From: PFL42 sp963789825
GTDB lineage: Bacteria > Chloroflexota > Anaerolineae > Anaerolineales > E44-bin32
Assembly (NCBI GenBank): GCA_963789825.1
Contig: CAWBME010000006.1
Span: forward strand, 806,001-870,000
Direction of reading: 5' to 3'
DNA: 64,000 bases
Below the pieces are notes generated by a model. The model saw nothing but the letters and a program-made list of their open reading frames with translations, did not search any database and was not told the DNA's origin. The translations under genes were made by a program, and so were the position numbers. Of the stretch, positions 45,989 through 54,454 are shown piece by piece. Position 1 is the first letter of the stretch, and every line of letters begins with the position of its first letter.

Positions 45989-46849
45989 ATGCAGACCGTG
46001 AGCACTGAAGGATTCGCGTTCGGGACTGTCGGTGCTCCGGCCTCGACACCCAAGAAGCCCGGCGGCTCGGCGGGCGCGGTGGAGCACCTGGCCACGCTGG
46101 GGTTGCGCGCGTACGAGCTTGCCTGGGTACAGTCGGTTCGGGTGAAGGAGACGACCTGCGCAGGAATCCGCTACGCTGCCGCAGAGGCCGGGGTGCACCT
46201 AAGCGTGCACGCCCCGTACTTCATCAACTTAAACGCCCACGATGAGGAATGGCCGAAAAGCCGCAAACGGCTGATGGATGCCGCTCACTACGGCAACCTC
46301 GCCGGCGCCACGGACATCGTCTTCCATCCGGGGTCGTATTTCGGCCGAGACCCGGCTGACGTTCTGCCGCTCGCCACCGAGCGCCTGCGCGGGTGCGTGG
46401 CAGAGCTGCGTGACGCCGGAAATCCCGTGACCCTGCGCCCCGAGACCATGGGAAAGTCTGCCATGCTTGGCTCGCTAGCCGATGTGCTGATCCTTGCCCG
46501 CGAGGTGCCCGGCGTGGAGCCGTGCCTCGATTTCTCCCATCTGCATGCCCGGGCGGGAGACGGCTCGATGAACAGCCGTCGCGAATGGGAGCTGGCTCTG
46601 GGCGCGTACGCCGAGATGCTGGGCGCCGGGGCGCTGCGCAGGCTTCACGGTCACCTCTCAGGCATCGAGTACGGGCCCAAAGGCGAGCGTCACCATCTGA
46701 TGCTGGGCAACTCGGACCTCCGACTGGAGGAGCTGCTCCAGGCACTCTACGCTTCCGGCTGCGCCGGCCGCATCCTGTGCGAGAGCCCGGTGATGGACGT
46801 CGATGCCCTGCGAATCCAGCACGCCTACGCCCGACTGACCACGGCGTGA
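45989..46849 (+). CDS. Endonuclease IV-like TIM-barrel protein (AP endonuclease)
   Basis: About 286 residues of the Nfo/AP_endonuc_2 family, which cuts DNA at abasic sites using three metal ions. Recognisable pieces are VHAPYFINLN, FHPGSYFGRD, RPETMGK, CLDFSHLHAR, and HGHLSGIEYGPKGERHHLML with its histidines, then ESPVMDVDAL. The strict E. coli motifs are altered, as in archaeal and Chloroflexota homologues. ATG at 45989 follows AGGA; a GTG at 45977 would overlap that site. Its stop overlaps the start of the uracil-DNA glycosylase gene, so the two repair enzymes are made together. Confidence 0.85.
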   Translation: MQTVSTEGFAFGTVGAPASTPKKPGGSAGAVEHLATLGLRAYELAWVQSVRVKETTCAGIRYAAAEAGVHLSVHAPYFINLNAHDEEWPKSRKRLMDAAHYGNLAGATDIVFHPGSYFGRDPADVLPLATERLRGCVAELRDAGNPVTLRPETMGKSAMLGSLADVLILAREVPGVEPCLDFSHLHARAGDGSMNSRREWELALGAYAEMLGAGALRRLHGHLSGIEYGPKGERHHLMLGNSDLRLEELLQALYASGCAGRILCESPVMDVDALRIQHAYARLTTA

Positions 46850-47457
46850 AAGCCAGCGAGCGCAGGTTCGCTCTCAGCTGCGTGCAGGACCAGATGCTGG
46901 GATGCCGGATGTGTCTGAAGGCAGGTTTCCCCGTGGCCCCGCGTGCGGTGTTTTCCGGGCAGGTTGGGGCACGCCTGATGGTCGTGGGGCAGGCGCCGGG
47001 CTCGACCGAACAGGAGACCGGCCGGCCGTTCAACGCCGGCAGCGGGCGGCGTCTATTTGAATGGTTGCGGGAAGCCGGGCTGGAGGAAGTGCCGTTTCGC
47101 GCCCGGCACTACATGACCTCGGTGACCAAGTGCTACCCCGGGCGTGCCGCCTCCGGCTCGGGTGATCGCCCTCCGACGCCAATCGAGCAGACGCTGTGCC
47201 GTCCCTACCTGCAGGCGGAGCTCAGGCTAGTTAGCCCGCAGGTCATTCTGGCTGTCGGCCGTCTGGCGATCACGACCCTGCTGGACAAGGCCTCGCCACT
47301 CGAGGCAGTGGTCGGCCGTGAATTCGAGCGTGACGGGCGCTGGATCCTCCCGCTGCCCCACCCCTCGGGCGCCAGCCGCTGGCACCAGCTCGAGCCCAAC
47401 CGGGACCGTATTGCAGTGGCGATGCGCCTGCTGCGCCGGCGACTGACGGAGCGCTGA
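46846..47457 (+). CDS. Uracil-DNA glycosylase superfamily protein (iron-sulfur type)
   Basis: A 203-residue protein in the family 4/5 group of uracil-DNA glycosylases. Cysteines in CVQDQMLGCRMC and the later KCYPGR fit a 4Fe-4S site. Motif 1 is GQAPGSTEQETGRPFN, and the C-terminal motif is PLPHPSGAS with the conserved His. It removes uracil (or another deaminated base) from DNA; the coupled upstream AP endonuclease would cut the resulting abasic site. The GTG at 46846 overlaps the upstream TGA. Family 4 versus 5 is not settled. Confidence 0.87.
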   Translation: MKASERRFALSCVQDQMLGCRMCLKAGFPVAPRAVFSGQVGARLMVVGQAPGSTEQETGRPFNAGSGRRLFEWLREAGLEEVPFRARHYMTSVTKCYPGRAASGSGDRPPTPIEQTLCRPYLQAELRLVSPQVILAVGRLAITTLLDKASPLEAVVGREFERDGRWILPLPHPSGASRWHQLEPNRDRIAVAMRLLRRRLTER

Positions 47458-47513
47458 GAACTCGCACCCACTTCAACTCGACTTGAGCGATCCGCTCGCC
47501 CGCAAGGGGATGG

Positions 47514-48164
47514 TCACTCGGGGGGCGCGGCGAACTCGACCGTTTCCTTGCCTGCCAGGATCTCGTTCATGCGCTCGATCACGACCTCCAGGTGACCGGG
47601 CTTATGGACAAAATCCAGGTCATCGGTGCGGATGGTCAGCACCGGGCACAGGTCGAAACCCGCCATCCACTCCTGGTAGTAACGGTCAAGCAAGCTGAGG
47701 TAGTCGGCAGTGATCCCGCTCTCCATCTCCCGGCCCCGGCTGCGGATCCGCTTCAGGATCACTGCGACTGGGGCGCGAAGGTGGATCAGCAGATCAGGCG
47801 CCGGCAGTGCGCCCACCACCTGGTCGTACACGCGCCGGTAGGAGGCGTAGTCTCGCTCGCTGAGGTTGCCGAGGTACAAGCTGGCTCGCGAGAAGATCTC
47901 TGCGTCCTCGTAGATCGATCGATCCACGATGGTGGATTGCGGCAAAGCAGCCAGTGCCCGGTGCTGCTCCGCCCGGTGGCCGAGGAAGAACACCTGGAGG
48001 TGAAATGCCCACGACCGCATGTCCTGGTAGAAGTCCGCCAGGTACGGATTGTCGACGACCAATTCGTAGGCGGTCTGCCAACCCAATCGTTCACCGAGCC
48101 GTTCGGTAAGGGAGGTCTTGCCGACGCCGATATTGCCAGCGACCAGGACGAACCGTTTGGCCAC
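47514..48164 (-). CDS. Deoxynucleoside kinase
   Basis: About 216 residues of the dNK/dGK/dCK family that phosphorylates deoxynucleosides with ATP. The P-loop is AGNIGVGKTS near residue 10, followed by the DRS-type motif VDRSIYEDAEIF and the lid region RIRSRGREME. GTG at 48164 is preferred because GAGGAGG lies seven bases upstream; the GTG at 48170 is too close to it. It follows a small unknown gene by 12 bases and lies downstream of the ribonucleotide reductase genes, so this stretch concerns DNA precursor supply. Confidence 0.9.
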   Translation of the reverse strand: MAKRFVLVAGNIGVGKTSLTERLGERLGWQTAYELVVDNPYLADFYQDMRSWAFHLQVFFLGHRAEQHRALAALPQSTIVDRSIYEDAEIFSRASLYLGNLSERDYASYRRVYDQVVGALPAPDLLIHLRAPVAVILKRIRSRGREMESGITADYLSLLDRYYQEWMAGFDLCPVLTIRTDDLDFVHKPGHLEVVIERMNEILAGKETVEFAAPPE

Positions 48165-48176
48165 CCGCACGCCTCC

Positions 48177-48528
48177 TCAGGACATTCCGTCCAGGAACCC
48201 CTCGTTGCCGCCGTTGCTCACCGTGCGCAGGCGCCCCTGCAACCTTTCCGACAGCTGGTAGGCATCATCCAAGCGATCGAAATGCGCCCCGGCCGAAAGC
48301 CGCAGGCTGTCGTGGATTCCCGCCAACTGCGGGACCGCGACCCTCTCGACATACTCTACCAGGGTGGCCATGCTGCGGAACTGGGAGAGCCGTTCCCGAT
48401 CGAGCATCAATTGTAGGTCGGCGAGGTTGAGCACCGCGCGGTCGATCGACGTCCGGTCCTCCCCGCCAAGCCGCAGCGGACTCGGTTAGGCGCTCGACAG
48501 AATCCAGCATCTCGCGAAAGGTGATCAT
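48177..48528 (-). CDS. Small helical protein of unknown function (one-base frameshift)
   Basis: About 116 residues once a single extra base at 48478-48479 is removed, giving MITFREMLDSVERLTESLRLGGEDRTSID. It is predicted mostly helical and acidic, with no membrane segment (SQFRSMATLVEYVERVAVPQLAGIHDSLR). I do not recognise a family. A GGGAGA site precedes the ATG. It is packed against the deoxynucleoside kinase gene and shares its strand with nrdJ. A regulatory or accessory role in nucleotide metabolism would be a guess. Confidence 0.65.
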
Positions 48529-48718
48529 TGCGATTCTCCCCTCCCGGAGCGGCAAACCGCAGGCTTCGACCAGTATACAGTGGGCGAGAAGCCCGCGCCG
48601 TGCCAAGCAGCAGGATGAACCCGAGCCAGCATTGAAACATGACCCGGGAGGCCGGCCTTGGATGCCAGCTCCTGGGTCATGGCATTCGGTGTCCTCGCCA
48701 GCCGCCGGGGGACGGCGG
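48529..48718. other. Intergenic between nrdJ and the small helical protein
   Basis: About 190 bases. Minus-strand TATACT at plus 48572-48577 may be a -10 for the small gene, but no good -35 lies 17 bases away. Nothing else is recognised. Confidence 0.35.
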
Positions 48719-51190
48719 TCAGCACTCGCTGTAGCCGCAAGAGTAGCACTTGCGGCAGCCCTCCTCATTCACAACGGCCGCCGCGCCGCACTCCGGGCAC
48801 AGGTCGCCGACCTGCATCGGGATCTGGGTCTGCGAGGGATCGGCCTCGATCAGACCGGACTCCGGGGTGGAACCGAGATACTCGGCCAGCGCCCGAGCCA
48901 GGCCATCGGGCAGCGAGAGCACACGATTGGGCCCGAAGCCCATCGGTCGACCTCCGCCGATCCCAGCCAGCTGGCGCACGACTTCCGCCAGCCGCTCGCG
49001 GGGCGGCACCGGGGAGGCGACGCGCAGGATGTAGGAGGTCAGGCGACCGATGGCCTCCGAGACGGCGGCGGTCTCCGACCCGGCTTTGGCCGTAGTGATG
49101 AAGACCTCGAAGGGCTGGGATTGACGGTTCTGATTGACGGTGACGAACGCCTTGCCGACGGGGGTGCTGATCTGATAGGTGCACCCCTCCAGGCGCTGCG
49201 GGCGCGGCTTCTTGCCTTCCATCCACATCGGCATCTGCGACAGCGCCGGCGCCGGTTCCTTGGCCGTGGCGGTGGCCTTGGTCTCGAGCACGACCTTCTG
49301 TCGCGAGCCGGTGACGTAGACCGTCAGGCCCTTGCAGCCCAACTCCCAGGCCAGGAGGTAGGCTGCGGCTACATCTTCGGGCGTCGCCTCTTCGGGGAAG
49401 TTGCACGTCTTGCTCAGGCTGTTGTCGACAAATGCTTGCAGGGCGGCCTGCATGCGGACGTGCTCTTCACCGCTGATATCCTGTGAGACGACGAACACGT
49501 GGCGCAGGCTGCCGGGCGCATCGGGGATGTCCTGGCACGAGCCCTTCTCCATCACCTGCTCGACGATGCTTGCCAGGGTCTCTTCGTCCATCCCCGACTC
49601 GATCGCCGCCTGCTCGAAGAGCGGGCTGGTGTAGGTCAGACGCAGGTCGGTGCCGCCGTCGTCGACATGCCGGTAGTAGGCGAGGGCGAATACCGGCTCG
49701 CAGCCATAGCCTTCGCAGCCGGCAACTGTGGCAATGGTTCCCGTGGGGGCGATCGTGGTCTGAGCGGCGTTGCGGATGCCATGCTGGCGGATCCCCGCCA
49801 CAACTTGCTGCCAATCGACCGCCGGTCGGGCGTAGTCGCCAGTCTGCGGGAAGGCCGGCTGCGGCGGCGTCCAGCGCAGCTGTTGAGGGTCGTACAGACT
49901 TCCCTCGATGGCGGGGAAGCCACCTCGCTCCTCGGCCAGCTCGATGCTGGTGAGCATGGAGTGGTAGCGCACGAACTCCATCACCTGCCCGGCGAAATCA
50001 AGCGCCTCCGCCGATCCATAGCGCACGCCGACGTGGTACATCAGGTCGCCCAACCCCATGATGCCCAGCCCGATGCGGCGGGCGCGCAGCGCTGCCTCGC
50101 GCAGCTGGGGCACCGCCGGGACATAGGCGTTGGCGGTGACGACATCGTCGAGGAAACGCGTACTGAGCGCCGTCGACTGGCGCAGCCGCTCCCAGTCCAC
50201 CCGCCCACCGGGCGCCAGATGCTGGGCCAGGTTGATCGAGCCCAGGCAGCAGTTCTCATACGGCCCCAGCCACTGCTCGCCGCACGGATTGGTGGCCTCC
50301 AGAGCGTACAACTGGGGAACGGGATTGCCCCGGTTGGCTTCATCCAGGAACAACACGCCCGGCTCGCCATTGTGATGGGCGTGCTTGACGATCAGATCGA
50401 AGATCTCGCGGGCGCGAACCGTCTCGACGACCTCGCCGGAATTCGGCGCCACCAGGTCGAAGTCCGCCTCATCCTTGACCGCCTGCATGAAGGCATCGGT
50501 CAGCCCGACCGAGATGTTGAAGTTCGTGATCTGGTTCTCATCGACCTTGCAGGTGATGAACTCGCGGATGTCCGGGTGGTCTACGCGCAGAACGGCCATG
50601 TTGGCCCCGCGGCGGGTGCCGCCCTGGGCGACTTCGCCGAAGGCCTTGTCGTAGACGCGCAGGAAACCAACGGGCCCGGTCGCCTTGCCGGCCGACGACT
50701 TGACCAGCGCGCCCTTCGGGCGCAGCCGGCTGAAGGAGAAGCCGTTGCCGCCGCCGGTCTGCTGGATGAGGGCCGCGTCGCGCAGGGTCTGGAAGATCCC
50801 GGAGGGATCGCGGCCCATGTCGTCGGCGATCGGCAGCACAAAGCACGCCGCCAGCTGGCCGAGCGGTGTGCCGGCCCCGGTGAAGGTAGGCGAATTGGGG
50901 AAGAACCGCTTCGAGGCAAGCAGCTCGAAGAAGTCGGCGGCCGAGGGCATCACCTCCCGGCCCCACTCCCGCTCAACCTCGGCGATGTGGTAGGCGACGC
51001 GCCAGAACATCCCCTCGACGGTTTCCAGCGGCTCACCGTCCGCCCCCTTGCGGATGTAGCGCTTGGTGAGCACCGTCCGGGCGTTTTCGCTCAGCTCGAC
51101 GCGGCGCAGGCTCTCCGGCATCGGCGGCCGGAGGGCGCTGGTCGCTGGCTGTGCATGCACCCGAGTGTCAGGGTCTGCCCTGTCCGTCAT
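48719..51190 (-). CDS. nrdJ: Adenosylcobalamin-dependent ribonucleotide reductase (class II)
   Basis: Makes deoxyribonucleotides with coenzyme B12, without needing oxygen. The 823 residues show the N-terminal FTGAGTPLGQLAACFVLP with the first redox Cys, and GGGNGFSFSRLRPKG. The active-site loop is ATNPCGEQ with thiyl Cys and Glu, then SINLAQHL and APTGTIATVAGCEGYGCEP. The C-terminus is a zinc-ribbon-like tail with Cys pairs (CPECG...CRKCYSCGYSEC) that also provides the swinging thiols. The start ATG at 51190 has CGAGG upstream. It follows nrdR by 65 bases and is probably in its operon and under its control. Confidence 0.96.
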   Translation of the reverse strand: MTDRADPDTRVHAQPATSALRPPMPESLRRVELSENARTVLTKRYIRKGADGEPLETVEGMFWRVAYHIAEVEREWGREVMPSAADFFELLASKRFFPNSPTFTGAGTPLGQLAACFVLPIADDMGRDPSGIFQTLRDAALIQQTGGGNGFSFSRLRPKGALVKSSAGKATGPVGFLRVYDKAFGEVAQGGTRRGANMAVLRVDHPDIREFITCKVDENQITNFNISVGLTDAFMQAVKDEADFDLVAPNSGEVVETVRAREIFDLIVKHAHHNGEPGVLFLDEANRGNPVPQLYALEATNPCGEQWLGPYENCCLGSINLAQHLAPGGRVDWERLRQSTALSTRFLDDVVTANAYVPAVPQLREAALRARRIGLGIMGLGDLMYHVGVRYGSAEALDFAGQVMEFVRYHSMLTSIELAEERGGFPAIEGSLYDPQQLRWTPPQPAFPQTGDYARPAVDWQQVVAGIRQHGIRNAAQTTIAPTGTIATVAGCEGYGCEPVFALAYYRHVDDGGTDLRLTYTSPLFEQAAIESGMDEETLASIVEQVMEKGSCQDIPDAPGSLRHVFVVSQDISGEEHVRMQAALQAFVDNSLSKTCNFPEEATPEDVAAAYLLAWELGCKGLTVYVTGSRQKVVLETKATATAKEPAPALSQMPMWMEGKKPRPQRLEGCTYQISTPVGKAFVTVNQNRQSQPFEVFITTAKAGSETAAVSEAIGRLTSYILRVASPVPPRERLAEVVRQLAGIGGGRPMGFGPNRVLSLPDGLARALAEYLGSTPESGLIEADPSQTQIPMQVGDLCPECGAAAVVNEEGCRKCYSCGYSEC

Positions 51191-51255
51191 CCAATCACCT
51201 CGCTCTGCAACGCCACACTGGGAGCCAATTCGCTCCCGGTCCCCACACTGTCGAG

Positions 51256-51705
51256 TCAGCCTTCCAGCAAACGGTTGATCTCGTCGCGAATCGAGCGCAG
51301 ATCGTCGAGCTTCAAGTAGACAATCGCATAGCGGATGTAGGCAATGTGGTCGAGTTCTTTGAGCCCGGCGATCACCATGTCGCCGACCACCCGCGAGGCA
51401 ACCTCGGGTTTGCCCATCGTTTGCAGCCTCGCCTCGATTTCGCCTACCATCCGATCGATATCGGCCGCAGAGACTGGGCGCTTGGCGCAGGCGATGCGCA
51501 CGCCGCTGGCCAGCTTCTCACGGTCGAACTCCTCACGTGTGCCGTCCTGCTTGATCACCATCGGCGTGGCCAGCACCGCGCGTTCATGCGTGCTGAATCG
51601 CTGGCCGCACGCCTGGCAGGTGCGACGGCGTCGCACCCCACCGCGCAACTCGTGCGTGGTGTCGATCACCCGTGTGTTATCCGTCTGACAGTATGGGCAT
51701 CTCAT
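51256..51705 (-). CDS. nrdR: Transcriptional repressor NrdR
   Basis: An ATP/dATP-sensing repressor of ribonucleotide reductase genes, 149 residues. The zinc ribbon is MRCPYCQTDNTRV and RRRTCQACGQRFSTHERA. The ATP-cone domain follows (TPMVIKQDGTREEFDREKL). ATG at 51705 is chosen because every family member starts MxCPxC; a GTG two codons upstream is possible. It is directly upstream of nrdJ. I looked for the paired NrdR boxes in the leader and cannot identify them with confidence. Confidence 0.96.
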   Translation of the reverse strand: MRCPYCQTDNTRVIDTTHELRGGVRRRRTCQACGQRFSTHERAVLATPMVIKQDGTREEFDREKLASGVRIACAKRPVSAADIDRMVGEIEARLQTMGKPEVASRVVGDMVIAGLKELDHIAYIRYAIVYLKLDDLRSIRDEINRLLEG

Positions 51706-51806
51706 ACGCACTCACCCCGCCTCGCGTCCCGCGGCGAACAAACGTTTGGCGCCAGATGTATGCCTCTTCCAGTTGTTGTTCCCGATATGTTCGGGGGAGG
51801 AGCCAA

Positions 51807-51836
51807 ATTCTAGCATGGTGGCGGACCGGCTGGCAA
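51807..51836 (-). promoter_or_regulatory. Promoter of nrdR-nrdJ
   Basis: Minus-strand TTGCCA (plus 51831-51836), an 18-base spacer and TAGAAT (plus 51807-51812). Confidence 0.65.
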
Positions 51837-51892
51837 TCCCCCCAGGCAGCGACTTGACCCGGGCCACCCTAGTACTTAGGTCCTGGAAGCAC

Positions 51893-51935
51893 GCGAAGAC
51901 CGATGGCGGGAGGAGGGGCCGCCACCGGTCTTCGC
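51893..51935 (-). terminator. Large hairpin beyond ftsZ
   Basis: GCGAAGACCGGTGGCGG and CCGCCATCGGTCTTCGC pair over 17 bp with one mismatch around a 9-base loop, 84 bases beyond the ftsZ stop. No T-tract follows. It is the likely end of the cell-wall/division operon. Confidence 0.6.
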
Positions 51936-52018
51936 CCAATCGGCCACCCGCCCAGTCTGGGACCCGGCCAGGGGGCGGATTGCCGCCGTGCTCGTCTCCC
52001 CGCCAGAGGCGGGGCAGC

Positions 52019-53131
52019 TCACCGGCGTCGCAGGAAGGCCGGGATGTCCAGGTTGTTGACGTCGAAGGCCGCCGGCTGAAACTCCTCGACCGAGACCTCC
52101 TGGGGCATGAGTGCCCCCGGCTGCGAGGCCTTGGCGTCGGTCCGGCTGCGCACCCGGCGATCGAGACGGGCGATCGCCCCGGCCCGCTCGAAACCGGTGG
52201 CGATCACCGTCACCCGCAGCTCATCACCGATGTTGGGATCGATCACGGCACCGAAGATCAGGTTGACATCCGGGTGCGCCGTCTCCTTGATGATGGCTGC
52301 CGCCTGGTTGACCTCAAACAGGCTCAGATTGGGTCCACCGGTCACGTTGAACAGGATCCCGCGCGCGCCGTCGATACGGATATCCAGCAGCTGGCTGGAG
52401 ATTGCCTGTTCAGCGGCGATGCGCGCCCGATCCTCCCCGGAGGCCGTGCCGACGGCCATCAGCGCCGCCCCGCCTTCGGACATGATCGTGCGCACGTCGG
52501 CGAAATCGAGGTTGATCAAGCCAGGCACGGTGATCAGTTCGCTGATCCCCTGAATGCCCTGGCGCAGCACATCGTCGGCCATGCAGAAGGCGGCCTGCAG
52601 GCTGGCCTTCTTGTCGGCCAACTGCAGCAGGCGGTCGTTGGGGATCACGATCAGCGTGTCGACATGTTCCTTGAGCTTGCCGATCCCGGCCTCGGCCGAT
52701 TGTGCCCGCTTGGCGCCTTCGAACGTGAAGGGGCGCGTCACCACGCCAATGGTCAGCGCACCGACTTCCTTGGCAATCTGGGCGATGATCGGCGCGGCCC
52801 CGGTGCCGGTTCCGCCACCGATGCCGGCGGTGATGAAGGCCATGTCGGTGCCTTTGAGCACCTCGTACAGGTCCTCCGCCGACTCCTCAGCCGCCTTCTG
52901 GCCGACCTCGGGAATGCCCCCTGCGCCCAAGCCGCGCGTCAGCTTGTCGCCGATGCGCACCCGGGTAGAGGCGTTGGAGAGCAGCAGTGCCTGGGCATCG
53001 GTGTTGATGGCCACGAACTCGATGCCGGCCAGGCCCTCCTGGATCATGCGGTTGACGGCGTTGCTGCCGCCTCCGCCGACCCCGATCACCTTGATTCTGG
53101 CGAACGATTCCGTCTGCGGTGCTGGTTGCAT
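52019..53131 (-). CDS. ftsZ: Cell division protein FtsZ
   Basis: Tubulin-like GTPase that forms the division ring. The 370 residues have the nucleotide-binding GVGGGGSNAVNRM near residue 20, the tubulin signature GGGTGTGAAP, and the T7-loop region FADVRTIM. The linker after residue 320 is short, and the tail ends DVNNLDIPAFLRRR, the conserved C-terminal peptide that binds FtsA. ATG at 53131 is preceded by AGGAGGAGG. It is the last gene of the cluster and follows ftsA by 62 bases. Confidence 0.97.
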   Translation of the reverse strand: MQPAPQTESFARIKVIGVGGGGSNAVNRMIQEGLAGIEFVAINTDAQALLLSNASTRVRIGDKLTRGLGAGGIPEVGQKAAEESAEDLYEVLKGTDMAFITAGIGGGTGTGAAPIIAQIAKEVGALTIGVVTRPFTFEGAKRAQSAEAGIGKLKEHVDTLIVIPNDRLLQLADKKASLQAAFCMADDVLRQGIQGISELITVPGLINLDFADVRTIMSEGGAALMAVGTASGEDRARIAAEQAISSQLLDIRIDGARGILFNVTGGPNLSLFEVNQAAAIIKETAHPDVNLIFGAVIDPNIGDELRVTVIATGFERAGAIARLDRRVRSRTDAKASQPGALMPQEVSVEEFQPAAFDVNNLDIPAFLRRR

Positions 53132-53193
53132 GGCTTGCCTCCTCCTCTTCTCCTGCGCCCCGCCCTTGCCTACCAGCGGGGACGCGCCGGGCT

Positions 53194-54450
53194 CTAGCCC
53201 GGCAGCAATCGTTTGAAGAACTCCGCCGCCCGGTTCAGGTCCAGTCTGGGCAGCGCAAATCGTCCGAAGCCACGCCCGTTGAGAGCCAGCTGTTCTTCCT
53301 GCAGGCGGGCCCAATGCAGCAGGCCAATGGCGGTGGAATAGGTCGGCGACCGCAGCTGGTCCACCAGCCCTCGCAGTTCACCGGGCTGAGCACAGCGCAC
53401 GGGCAGTCCGAGCACCTCGCCGGCCTCCTCCCGGATTCCCTTTAGCAGGCTGGTGCCACCGGTGAGCACCATGCCGGCCGGGAGCAGTCCGTCGTAGCCG
53501 GAGCGCTTGATCTCCTGCCGCACCAGCCCGAAGATTTCCTCGACCCGCGGCTCGATGATCGCCGCCAGGTCGCTGCAGCGCACCTCGACCGGCCGCTCCT
53601 GACCGAAGGGCCGTACGGCGAAGGCGGCCTCGGGCGAGGTCGTCGTCAGGCAGGCCTCGCCGTGGCGGCGCTTGATCGCCTCGGCCGTTTCCAGCGGCAG
53701 GTGCAGCCCTTGGGAGATGTCGCCGGTGAGATGGTCGCCGCCCACGGGGAGCACGGCAGTGTGCCAGACTGCGCCTTCAATAAACACCGCCAGGTCGCAG
53801 GTGCCGCCACCGATGTCGCACAGCACCACGCCCATCTCGCGTTCGGTCTCGGTGAGCGATACCTCGGCCGACGCCAGCGACGACAGGACCCAGCCGTCGA
53901 CGGCGATGCCAGCCGCCTCCAGTGCCTTCTCCAGGTTGCGCAGCGCAGTTGCGCTGGCGGTCACGATGTGCGCCTCGACTTCCAGGCGGAAGCCATGCAT
54001 GCCCATCGCCGATCGGATTCCGTCCTGCCCGTCGACGATGAAGCCGCGCGGGATGACGTGAATCAGCTGGCGATTGAACGGCACGGCCACCGAGCGCGCC
54101 GCGTCCAACGCCCGGCCGACATCGTCCGGCCCGATCACGCGGCCTGAAACGCCGGCCATGCCCTTCGAGTTTTGCGAAGCGATCTGCGCGCCAGAGACGC
54201 TGACCAACGCCCCGGTGATCTCATAGCCGGAGGTGCGCTCGGCCTTGTCGCGGGCGGCCTCGACCGACTTTGCCAGTTCCTCAAGGTTGACGACGCCGCC
54301 CTTGCGCATCCCAGCCGAGGGTGCCACGCCCACACCGATCACGCGCAGGCCGCGTTCGCCGTCCAGCTGGCCGACCAGCGCCGTCACCTTCGTCGTCCCG
54401 ATATCCAGGCAGACGAAGATCGACTCTTCGGATCCGATGATGGTTGCCAC
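53194..54450 (-). CDS. ftsA: Cell division protein FtsA
   Basis: Actin-like ATPase that anchors FtsZ to the membrane and recruits later division proteins. The 418 residues contain VCLDIGTTKVTALVG (phosphate 1), the 1C-domain region SGAQIASQNSKGM, CDIGGGTCDLAVF (phosphate 2) and LTGGTSLLKGI (adenosine motif). The C-terminal FKRLLPG is amphipathic, like membrane-targeting ends. The start is GTG at 54450 with GAGGT upstream, four bases after the ftsQ stop. Confidence 0.96.
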   Translation of the reverse strand: MATIIGSEESIFVCLDIGTTKVTALVGQLDGERGLRVIGVGVAPSAGMRKGGVVNLEELAKSVEAARDKAERTSGYEITGALVSVSGAQIASQNSKGMAGVSGRVIGPDDVGRALDAARSVAVPFNRQLIHVIPRGFIVDGQDGIRSAMGMHGFRLEVEAHIVTASATALRNLEKALEAAGIAVDGWVLSSLASAEVSLTETEREMGVVLCDIGGGTCDLAVFIEGAVWHTAVLPVGGDHLTGDISQGLHLPLETAEAIKRRHGEACLTTTSPEAAFAVRPFGQERPVEVRCSDLAAIIEPRVEEIFGLVRQEIKRSGYDGLLPAGMVLTGGTSLLKGIREEAGEVLGLPVRCAQPGELRGLVDQLRSPTYSTAIGLLHWARLQEEQLALNGRGFGRFALPRLDLNRAAEFFKRLLPG

Positions 54451-54454
54451 GCAG

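Larger units (their letters stand above)
51706..52018. other. Leader and intergenic region between ftsZ and nrdR
   Basis: About 310 bases holding the nrdR promoter, a roughly 95-base nrdR leader with a small CCCGA-TATGT-TCGGG inverted repeat at 51781-51795, and the hairpin beyond ftsZ. The leader is too short for a cobalamin riboswitch. Confidence 0.5.

Noticed and set aside
49499..51319. 606-codon open frame opposite nrdJ
   Set aside because: It is antisense to an unmistakable nrdJ; long antisense frames are expected at this GC content.
51706..51812. Cobalamin riboswitch ahead of nrdR-nrdJ
   Set aside because: The leader is only about 95 bases and lacks a B12-box-like GCCACTG motif.
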